Position numbers and translations under genes: made by a program
Source of the DNA: CANNDT01 sp945876205
Lineage (GTDB): Bacteria; Acidobacteriota; Vicinamibacteria; Vicinamibacterales; UBA2999
DNA length: 6,372 nt
Direction of reading: 5' to 3'
Assembly: GCA_947503365.1 (NCBI GenBank)
Contig: CANNDT010000156.1
Span: 1-6,372, forward strand
Notes under the pieces: generated by a model
What the model was told of the DNA's origin: nothing
Databases searched by the model: none
Seen by the model: only the letters and a program-made list of their open reading frames with translations
Part shown: piece after piece, positions 1 to 5,872 of the stretch
Layout of the letters: every line of letters begins with the position of its first letter
How positions within the stretch are numbered: position 1 is the first letter of the stretch

Positions 1-56
1 ATGCCGCTGATCATGACGATCAGCGCTGACAACACAACGATATAAGGCCGTTTCAT
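1..56 (-). CDS. 5' end of an exported protein, function unknown (partial)
   Basis: Only the first 18 codons lie in the window; the gene runs off the left edge. Reading minus from the ATG at 56-54 gives MKRPYIVVLSALIVMISG, a basic start followed by a hydrophobic stretch, so it is probably a Sec signal peptide or N-terminal membrane anchor. The start is supported by an AAAGGG-type ribosome binding site just upstream (about 62-67) and by a sigma70-like promoter at 93-122. The gene lies 91 nt downstream of the MBL-fold hydrolase on the same strand, so it could also be reached by read-through. The mature protein is outside the window, so no family can be named. The start resembles that of the second NHL protein (MKRSMYLGVV), but signal peptides often look alike and this is weak evidence of kinship. 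Confidence 0.7.
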   Translation of the reverse strand, partial: MKRPYIVVLSALIVMISG

Positions 57-92
57 GCTTATCCCTTTCGAAGACGCAGGTGGGGCTGCAGA

Positions 93-122
93 TTTTTAGG
101 CCTGAACCGCGCCCCGTGTCAA
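93..122 (-). promoter_or_regulatory. Putative sigma70-like promoter for the partial gene at 1-56
   Basis: On the minus strand a perfect TTGACA (122-117) is followed by an 18-nt spacer and TAAAAA (98-93), which matches 4 of 6 bases of the -10 consensus. Transcription would start near 86 and give a leader of about 30 nt containing the AAAGGG ribosome binding site. It sits after the MBL-hydrolase stop codon, so the downstream gene need not depend on the receptor promoter. The assignment is by eye only. Confidence 0.5.
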
Positions 123-147
123 GCTGAGCGAACTTTCCTTCTTGCTC

Positions 148-1638
148 TTACTCCGTCGTGGAGCGGCCGGCCGCCATCCGTACGGTGGTATACGGGTCGA
201 CGCCGCCGTGCACGTGCGCCACGCGCTCGACCTTCAGCTTCAGCCGCTCGACGTTGTCCACCAGATTGGTCGTATACGGACTGGGCTCCGGGAGCGGTGC
301 CGCACCGGGCCGCGGCGCGAACGCGTCGGCCTGAATCAGCAGCCGCTCCTTCGGAATGTAGCCGACGAGCAGCCCTTCGCTGTGGGGGTTGCCCTTGAGC
401 AGGTGCAGCTCGAGGGTCATCGTCCCGTCGGTCAGCACCCGCTTGTCCTTCATCGCCTCGACGATCAACGGACGCGGCATCCGGGCAAGACGATCCGGAT
501 TGATCGTATGCGGGTTCTTGAAGATCTCCTGCTCGTAATACCGCTTGTGCGACTCGTGCGTGATGATCGGAATGCCTTCCGCCGCGTACGCACGGATGCC
601 GCCCGAATGGTCGGAGTGATGGTGCGTGTTGACGAGATACTTAATCGGCTTGTTCGGGACCAGCCGCTTCACTTCGGCGATCGTCCCCAAGGTGCGATCG
701 TCGTTGGACGGACCTTCAATGATGACGACGTAGTCCCTGAACTCGACGAGCAGACTCTGGGGCGCGCCGAAGTTCAGAAACCAGACACCGTCCGCGATTT
801 TCTCGGGTTGGATGCGGACAGCGGTGCCGGCCGGCGCCGGCGCGAAGGGCGATGGTGGCGGCGTGCCACCACGCTGCGGGTTGCCGCGGATTTCGAGCGC
901 GGCGGCGCTGTTGGGATGCACCTCGCTGACCGTGATGTCCAGCACCGGATGACCGGCCTCGCGCCGAATCACGTGCATCGGAAACTTCACGCCGTCGACG
1001 TCCTTATAGTCCGAGTAGATCCCCTCGATCAGCGTGTCGCCGGTAAACCCGGCGTCGATGCGCGTCTGCACCGACTCGACCAGATTCTGTTCGTTGAGTG
1101 TCCCGGTCACGGTGTACTTGCCGTTGAAAGCGGTAAACGACACCACCTTCTTGCCGCGCACGGATGCGACCTTCGCGGTGGCCGCATTGGCCGCCGCACC
1201 TTTGAGGAACCCGTGCGGCGTCAGCCACACGTTGATCGATCCGACTTCGGTGCGACCGTCGACGTTCTGGTTCTGGATGATGTCTCCGGGAATTGGCCGG
1301 ATCCCGCCCTGGCCCGTCGCCGGGGTAAACGGTCCCGCGCCGCCGCCGAACGTCGGCCGCTCGCTGTCGATGCGGACGATTTCCTGACGCATCGCCGGCG
1401 CGGTGTAGTTAATGGACATCAGGTACTTGGTGACCTTGAATCTCGGCCATGGACCACCCGACGTGTACGCCTGTCCGGTCGAATTGTTGGTGCCGGTGCC
1501 CGAGTACTGGATTGACTGCAAGCCAGCGGTGCCCATGGCCTTGGTCGCCGCGTCGATCACGGCCCCCGCGTCCTGCGCGAGCAGCCGCAACGAGACGGCA
1601 CAGGCGATGACGAACGCGAGCACGAATATCTTTTTCAT
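148..1638 (-). CDS. Secreted MBL-fold metallo-hydrolase with N-terminal beta-rich domain
   Basis: A 496-residue protein. Residues 1-21 (MKKIFVLAFVIACAVSLRLLA) form a Sec signal peptide, so it should act in the periplasm or outside the cell. Residues 22-250 are a beta-rich region containing DYKDVDGVKFPMHV, which recalls LolA/outer-membrane lipoprotein-sorting folds (inference). A Pro/Gly/Ala-rich linker at about 251-273 leads to the MBL domain. That domain has the HxHxDH motif (H339, H341, D343, H344), a third ligand H419 in NPHSEG, the bridging D438 in QADAF and a final H477 in HVHGG. The full two-metal ligand set is present, so it is probably an active hydrolase; the substrate cannot be read from sequence. 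The ATG at 1638 is preferred over one 25 codons upstream, which would add a non-signal extension and overlap the receptor gene. It follows the receptor by 8 nt and is probably cotranscribed and translationally coupled with it. Confidence 0.9.
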   Translation of the reverse strand: MKKIFVLAFVIACAVSLRLLAQDAGAVIDAATKAMGTAGLQSIQYSGTGTNNSTGQAYTSGGPWPRFKVTKYLMSINYTAPAMRQEIVRIDSERPTFGGGAGPFTPATGQGGIRPIPGDIIQNQNVDGRTEVGSINVWLTPHGFLKGAAANAATAKVASVRGKKVVSFTAFNGKYTVTGTLNEQNLVESVQTRIDAGFTGDTLIEGIYSDYKDVDGVKFPMHVIRREAGHPVLDITVSEVHPNSAAALEIRGNPQRGGTPPPSPFAPAPAGTAVRIQPEKIADGVWFLNFGAPQSLLVEFRDYVVIIEGPSNDDRTLGTIAEVKRLVPNKPIKYLVNTHHHSDHSGGIRAYAAEGIPIITHESHKRYYEQEIFKNPHTINPDRLARMPRPLIVEAMKDKRVLTDGTMTLELHLLKGNPHSEGLLVGYIPKERLLIQADAFAPRPGAAPLPEPSPYTTNLVDNVERLKLKVERVAHVHGGVDPYTTVRMAAGRSTTE

Positions 1639-1649
1639 GGCGGTCCTCA
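1639..1649 (-). promoter_or_regulatory. Ribosome binding site overlapping the upstream stop codon
   Basis: On the minus strand the junction reads TGAGGACCGCCATG. The receptor's TGA (1649-1647) shares two bases with the GAGGA Shine-Dalgarno (1648-1644), which sits 5 nt before the ATG of the MBL gene. This fixes the hydrolase start at 1638. It also suggests that ribosomes ending on the receptor message reload on the hydrolase. Confidence 0.75.
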
Positions 1650-4640
1650 GAAATCGAACTGCGCGCTGACCTTGACCAGACGTCCACCCATGATCTGCAC
1701 GGCATTCAGCCACGCCGGGCCGTAGCGCGTGGTCATGTTGAGCACGTTGCTCGAGTTGCCGAGGTTATACAGATCAACATTGGCCTGCAGCTTCCGCTGC
1801 GCGCTGAAACGAAACGCGCGGCTGAACCGCAGGTCCACCTGCTGAAGGCGGTCTTCGAACTGGGTGCGCGCCGGGAAGAGATCGAACGCAGCGGTCGTCG
1901 CGGTGCACGGCGTCCGTCCCCCGCACGACCCGAGGTCGCGGCCAAGGCTCGGCACGACTTCCGCGTTGCTCGCGACATAGCTGGCGACCCGCGTAATGCC
2001 GGGGATGTTCTGATAGATGGCGCTGGCCTGCAGTCCCCATGGCAGCCCGTAAATCACCATGAACTTGACCTGGGTCTCGGCCGACCACGGCGGCGTGACC
2101 TCGCAGAAACCCGGCCGCGTCTGCTGCGGCGAGTCGACGACGAAGCACTCGTTGGTGGTCGTGCGCCCCATGGCCAGGCCACCGGAAAACTGCCCCTGGT
2201 TGCCGAACCGTGCCGTCACCGTGGCGTCGATCCCGTTATAGATCCGCGTCTGCTTGCCGTAGTGCGACGCGAGGGTCACGAGATTATTGACCTGCCCGAA
2301 CTTCGCGGGCTTGATGTCGTACAGTCCGCACGCCTGGGTGCCGCCGCCGTCTGGCAACCGGCTGTCGCGCGGCGCCGTCACGCAGTACGGGTCGAAATCG
2401 GCCGGCGTCGTCGCCAGGTTGTCGGTGGCGAGAAAGCCGCCGTACCAGGTGCGGTAGTAGCCAGCGGTGAGCGCGACGTTCGCCGCCAGCTCGCGCTGGA
2501 CGGCCACCAGTCCGCGCCAGTTGTAGAACTGCCGGTTGAATCCTCCCAGTGCATCAGCAGCGCGGGTCGTGTTGGTACCGCGGATCGTGCCGAAGGTCAG
2601 ATCCGACCACGGACCGCACTCGCCGTTGGTCGCGGGATTGCGGAGGTCGCAATCGGGCACGTAGTTGCCGTTGGTGTCGGACCAGTTGCGCGTCGTGCTG
2701 GGCGCCTGGTTGTTGGCTGGGATGTTCACCGCGCCTGGCGAGGCCGATCCTTCGATGGCACCGTACGGATTGAAGCGGCCGAGTGACACCTTGATCGCGG
2801 TCTTGCCGTTGCCGAAGAGGTCGTAGGCCGCGCCGACGCGTGGATTCAGGTTCCAGTAGTTCGGCGCATTCTTCACGGCCGGGAACGATCGCGCGGGCAC
2901 CCAGGGCCCCTCCGGCAGCGTTGTTTCCGGCACCGACCCATTCAGGTTATTGAGCCGCACACCGAGATTGAGCGTGGCGCGACCGATGGTCCACTGGTCC
3001 TGCGCGTAGGTCGCGATGTCGCGGCCCTTCTGCTGGGCCTCGAAGGGCACCGCCCAGATCGTCACCGACAGCGGGGTGCGGTCGCGAAACGTGTACGACC
3101 GCGCCTGGTTAATCTGGTTCCAGTCATTCGCGCGGCCGGGTTTGCCTTCGAGGTAGGTGTCGTGGTTGAAGCCCACCTTGAAGTTGTGCGAGCCGGTCAC
3201 GTACGAGACCGCGAGCTGCTCGTGGTACTGCTCGTTGAACTGCACGCGGTAGCCGCCCGCGTGGTTGACGCCAGTCGCACGCGATCCGTACCGGTAGTTG
3301 CGGAGGGTGTCGGTGACCTGGATGACGTCGGCGCCGACGCCTGGCATCCGCTTGGTGTTGTTGTAGAAGATGTTCGCCGAGGCGCCAGCCTCGACCAGCA
3401 GCCGGTTGCTGGCGGCGTAGGTGTAGGTCACCAACGGCATCGAATCGGGACCGTAGACATGCGCCCCCACCGCTTCCGGCGCCGCGGTGGCGCCGATCGG
3501 CTCGAGCAAACCGAACAGGAACTGGTTGCGCTGCGTGTCGAACGAGGCCACGATCTTGTGCTTGGCGGCCGCCTGCCACGTCAGCCGCAATCCATAGGTC
3601 TTGAAGTAGTCATCGCTGTGGGCCACGCGTGAGAGATCGGGCTCATAGAACAGCGTGCCCTGGAGCTTGTTGTAGTAGTTGCCCTGCTGGTACTGCTGGT
3701 TGACCTGCCAGCGCGCCGATCCGAAGAACCAGAGCTTGTCTCGCCGGATCGGACCGCCAAGGGCGAAGCCGGTGTCGTAGTGCTTCTTGACGGCCGGCGT
3801 GTTGGCGAGCCCCCGCGCGCGCAGGTCTTCGGTCACGTTCGCGCTCTGCCAGCTCGGCGTGGTGTGCACCGAACGCACGGTGCCTGAAAACCGGTTGCCG
3901 CCGTCCTTCGGGATCATCGTCATCTGCACGCCGCCGGTCGATCGGTCCGCCGACATGCCGCCGGTTTCGACGGTGACCTGCTCGAACGCCAGATTGTTGA
4001 AGACGAACGCCGCGCCCTGCTGCAGGTGCTGGTTCATGCCGGCCACGATCGGCGCGTTGTCGTTGGCATTGCCGCCGTGGACGGCGTACTGACCACGCTC
4101 ATCGAGGCCGCCCACGCTGTGGTTGGTCGCCGCGGCGAGGCTCGCGCCGGGAATAATCGCCACCAGGTGATTGAGCCGGCCTGTCGTCGGCAGCAAGTCG
4201 AGCGTGTCACGCTGAACCGTCGTCTGCTGACGCGAATTCCGCAAGTCGACCACCGGACTGGCGCCAGAGACAACGACGGTTTCGGCGAGATCGCCAACCT
4301 GTAGATCAACGTTGATGCTCGCGGTGAACCCGCTGGTCAACTCGAGGCCTTCACGCCGCACGGAGCCGAAACCGGGAAGCGTGAACGTCACCGTGTACAC
4401 ACCGGGGCGGAGGTCGACGATGCGGTAGAGGCCCTGCCCATCGGTGGTCGACGTGCGCACGCGCTCGATCAACACCGGACTGGCGGCCTCGACGGTCACC
4501 CCTGGCAACACGGCGCCGGATGTATCGCGTACGACGCCGGCGATGCTTGCCGCATCAGAGGTTTGCGCACGCGAGGGCGCCGGCGCCAGCAGCAGCATTC
4601 CCACGGCGGCGGCGACGCGTACAAGTGACTTCACGGTCAT
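1647..4640 (-). CDS. TonB-dependent outer-membrane receptor, Oar-like, with carboxypeptidase-regulatory domain
   Basis: A 997-residue outer-membrane transporter that should use TonB energy to import or bind a large, unidentified substrate. Residues 1-25 are a signal peptide ending APSRA. Residues 31-115 are a CarboxypepD_reg-like Ig fold (IAGVVRDTSGAVLPGVTV, then YRIVDLRPGVYTVTF). A TonB-box-like LAETVVVSG lies at 118-126, the plug spans about 127-250, and the rest is a beta-barrel ending in phenylalanine (VKVSAQFDF), as expected for BAM-dependent insertion. A DxNxNxxxD loop (D655, N657, N659, D663) could bind calcium. All eight cysteines fall in four close pairs between 664 and 912. The ATG at 4640 is chosen over an in-frame ATG 12 codons upstream because AGGAGG lies 6 nt before it and the signal peptide starts there. 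It heads the minus-strand operon and is divergent from the NHL genes. Confidence 0.95.
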   Translation of the reverse strand: MTVKSLVRVAAAVGMLLLAPAPSRAQTSDAASIAGVVRDTSGAVLPGVTVEAASPVLIERVRTSTTDGQGLYRIVDLRPGVYTVTFTLPGFGSVRREGLELTSGFTASINVDLQVGDLAETVVVSGASPVVDLRNSRQQTTVQRDTLDLLPTTGRLNHLVAIIPGASLAAATNHSVGGLDERGQYAVHGGNANDNAPIVAGMNQHLQQGAAFVFNNLAFEQVTVETGGMSADRSTGGVQMTMIPKDGGNRFSGTVRSVHTTPSWQSANVTEDLRARGLANTPAVKKHYDTGFALGGPIRRDKLWFFGSARWQVNQQYQQGNYYNKLQGTLFYEPDLSRVAHSDDYFKTYGLRLTWQAAAKHKIVASFDTQRNQFLFGLLEPIGATAAPEAVGAHVYGPDSMPLVTYTYAASNRLLVEAGASANIFYNNTKRMPGVGADVIQVTDTLRNYRYGSRATGVNHAGGYRVQFNEQYHEQLAVSYVTGSHNFKVGFNHDTYLEGKPGRANDWNQINQARSYTFRDRTPLSVTIWAVPFEAQQKGRDIATYAQDQWTIGRATLNLGVRLNNLNGSVPETTLPEGPWVPARSFPAVKNAPNYWNLNPRVGAAYDLFGNGKTAIKVSLGRFNPYGAIEGSASPGAVNIPANNQAPSTTRNWSDTNGNYVPDCDLRNPATNGECGPWSDLTFGTIRGTNTTRAADALGGFNRQFYNWRGLVAVQRELAANVALTAGYYRTWYGGFLATDNLATTPADFDPYCVTAPRDSRLPDGGGTQACGLYDIKPAKFGQVNNLVTLASHYGKQTRIYNGIDATVTARFGNQGQFSGGLAMGRTTTNECFVVDSPQQTRPGFCEVTPPWSAETQVKFMVIYGLPWGLQASAIYQNIPGITRVASYVASNAEVVPSLGRDLGSCGGRTPCTATTAAFDLFPARTQFEDRLQQVDLRFSRAFRFSAQRKLQANVDLYNLGNSSNVLNMTTRYGPAWLNAVQIMGGRLVKVSAQFDF

Positions 4641-4652
4641 CAAATTCCTCCT

Positions 4653-4668
4653 CGCGGAAACGGCCGCG
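4653..4668 (-). repeat. Small GC hairpin in the receptor leader, abutting its ribosome binding site
   Basis: In the receptor mRNA, CGCGG and CCGCG can pair as a 5-bp all-GC stem around a 6-nt loop (CCGTTT). The stem ends directly next to the AGGAGG ribosome binding site (4652-4647). It could modulate ribosome access, but a 5-bp stem in GC-rich DNA may be chance. Confidence 0.3.
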
Positions 4669-4678
4669 GGACGCACGC

Positions 4679-4707
4679 ATTATATGGACGACTTCAGTTG
4701 CCCGTCG
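4679..4707 (-). promoter_or_regulatory. Putative promoter of the receptor-hydrolase operon
   Basis: A perfect TATAAT (-10) reads on the minus strand at 4684-4679, which places the transcription start near 4672 and gives a leader of about 30 nt. No good -35 is visible: the best-spaced hexamer (4707-4702, CGACGG) is poor, so an activator may be needed. Its -35 zone overlaps the -35 of the divergent NHL promoter. Confidence 0.5.
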
Positions 4708-4725
4708 TCACGAATCCGGTATAGA
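4698..4725 (+). promoter_or_regulatory. Putative promoter of the NHL gene pair
   Basis: TTGCCC (4698-4703) and TATAGA (4720-4725) are separated by 16 nt, and each matches 4 of 6 consensus bases. The start site would be near 4732, with a leader of about 50 nt to the ATG at 4784. The assignment is by eye. Confidence 0.4.
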
Positions 4726-4736
4726 GTGGCCACCGG
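4716..4736. repeat. Inverted repeat over the NHL promoter start site, possible operator
   Basis: CCGGT (4716-4720) and ACCGG (4732-4736) form an inverted repeat with an 11-nt centre. Within it lies part of a perfect 8-bp palindrome, GTGGCCAC (4726-4733). Together they cover the -10 and the predicted start site of the NHL gene, a typical position for a repressor site. The arms are short, and no regulator gene is in the window. Confidence 0.25.
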
Positions 4737-4783
4737 CTCACACAAATCCCCGAAATCGTCCAGTTTCTGCCTCGGAGGCGCCC

Positions 4784-5857
4784 ATGAAATCTCTTTGCCT
4801 GCTTGGCGTGGTCCTGCTCTCCGCGGGTCTCCTTGCACAAAGTCCTGCCGCTCAAGAAGGTGGCCTGACCCCGGCGCAGCTCAATGCCCGCGCCAAGGCA
4901 ACCGGAGTCCCGGAGATCCCCTTTACGTCCGCGCCTGATTTCCTGAAGCTCCCCGCCGGGCTCTATCTCGGCGAAGGCATCGGGGTGGCGCGCAATTCCA
5001 AGGGCCACGTCTTCGTCTACACCCGGAGCGGGGAGGCGTCGCGCCTCTTCCACTTCGATCAGAACGGCACTTTTGTCCGCGAAATCGGCAAAGGGTCGTA
5101 CGGGATGCAGATGGCGCACGCGGTGCGCGTCGATCCGCAGGACAACATCTGGATCGTCGACGAGGGCACCAACACGGTCGTCAAGTTCAACCCGGAAGGG
5201 CGCGTCGAGATGGTACTCGGCCGGCGGCATGAGCTCGTTGAAGGGTTGATTCCGACGACGACGCCGGTGCCGCCCGCGGAGCCGTACAAGTTCAACCGCC
5301 CCACCGACGTCGCGTGGGATCCTCAGGGCAACATCTTTGTTTCCGACGGCTACTTCAACTCACGCGTGGCGAAGTACGACAAGAACGGACGCTTTGTCGC
5401 CACCGTCGGCACGCGGGGCACCGAGCCGACCAACTTGAACACGCCGCACTCCATCCAGGTGGACGCCCGGGGCAACGTCTACGTGGCCGATCGCGGCAAT
5501 CGCCGCATCCAGGTGTTCGACAACAACCTGACGCTGCGCGCGATTTACGACAACGTCGGCGCGCCGTGGGCCGTCTGCATCACGCCCGGGCCGCACCAGT
5601 ACCTCTACAGCTCGAACTCGAACCCCGACAACGGCAACAACGAGATTGCCGCGGTAACGGGCGAGATTTACAAGATGGAGCTCGACGGCACGATCGTCGG
5701 CAAGTTCGGGACCGCGGGCAAGGAGATCGGAAAATTCCAGACCACGCACGCGATCGACTGCAAGAACGAGAACGAGCTCCTCATCGCGGAGATCATCTCG
5801 TGGCGCGTGCAGAAGATCACGCTGCAGCCGAAGCCCACGACGACGAGCTCGCGGTAG
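4784..5857 (+). CDS. Exported NHL six-bladed propeller protein, peptidyl-alpha-hydroxyglycine alpha-amidating lyase (PAL)-like
   Basis: A 357-residue protein with a signal peptide at 1-18 (ending GLLA), hence periplasmic or secreted. NHL-type blades recur, for example HAVRVDPQDNIWIVDEGTN (112-130), PTDVAWDPQGNIFVSDGYFNSRVAKYD (173-199) and HSIQVDARGNVYVADRGNRRIQVFD (222-246). The closest family I recognise is PAL, which splits peptidyl-alpha-hydroxyglycine into an amidated peptide and glyoxylate. The PAL zinc histidines correspond to H112, H222 and H322, the catalytic Tyr to Y190 in SDGYFNSR, and the active-site Arg residues to R81 and R237. The Asp that follows the last zinc His in animal PAL (PHD) is Ala here (THA), so the calcium site may differ. 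The start is fixed by GGAGG (4774-4778), 5 nt before the ATG; the frame stays open 88 codons upstream, but that part has no signal peptide. The fold is secure, enzymatic activity likely, the substrate unknown. Confidence 0.88.
   Translation: MKSLCLLGVVLLSAGLLAQSPAAQEGGLTPAQLNARAKATGVPEIPFTSAPDFLKLPAGLYLGEGIGVARNSKGHVFVYTRSGEASRLFHFDQNGTFVREIGKGSYGMQMAHAVRVDPQDNIWIVDEGTNTVVKFNPEGRVEMVLGRRHELVEGLIPTTTPVPPAEPYKFNRPTDVAWDPQGNIFVSDGYFNSRVAKYDKNGRFVATVGTRGTEPTNLNTPHSIQVDARGNVYVADRGNRRIQVFDNNLTLRAIYDNVGAPWAVCITPGPHQYLYSSNSNPDNGNNEIAAVTGEIYKMELDGTIVGKFGTAGKEIGKFQTTHAIDCKNENELLIAEIISWRVQKITLQPKPTTTSSR
5130..5152 (+). repeat. 23-nt identical segment shared by the two NHL genes
   Basis: A 23-base stretch starting TCGATCCGCAGGACAAC is identical at 5130-5152 and 6222-6244. 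It encodes the DPQDNIW core of the blade just after the first zinc-type histidine in both proteins. It is a trace of tandem gene duplication, not a mobile repeat. Confidence 0.7.
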
Positions 5858-5872
5858 GCGGAGGACACCATC

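Noticed and set aside
84..100. T-run (GATTTTTAGG) as a possible intrinsic terminator in the 57-147 gap
   Set aside because: No stable GC stem precedes the T-run on the plus strand. On the minus strand, where the genes lie, it is an A-run fitting a -10 element.
142..1515. A 457-codon plus-strand open frame opposite the MBL hydrolase gene
   Set aside because: Its translation is Arg-rich and low in motif content, with no recognisable domain. It lies antisense to a gene with a signal peptide and a full metal-ligand set. Long antisense frames are expected in GC-rich coding DNA.
1639..1713. A start for the MBL hydrolase 25 codons upstream
   Set aside because: It would overlap the receptor gene and put a polar extension before a clean signal peptide. 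The ATG at 1638 has a GAGGA site 5 nt upstream.
2262..2786. Plus-strand frames inside the receptor gene, including 2262-2786 and 3162-3632
   Set aside because: They lie wholly opposite the receptor barrel, have no credible ribosome binding site or domain, and fit the GC-rich shadow pattern.
4520..4783. An 88-codon N-terminal extension of the first NHL protein
   Set aside because: The extension is Arg-rich, overlaps the divergent receptor gene and both promoters, and precedes an obvious signal peptide with its own GGAGG site.
4784..4801. Lipoprotein signal at Cys5 of the first NHL protein
   Set aside because: The cysteine lies at the very start of the hydrophobic segment, with no lipobox before it. 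A signal peptidase I site after Ala18 fits better.
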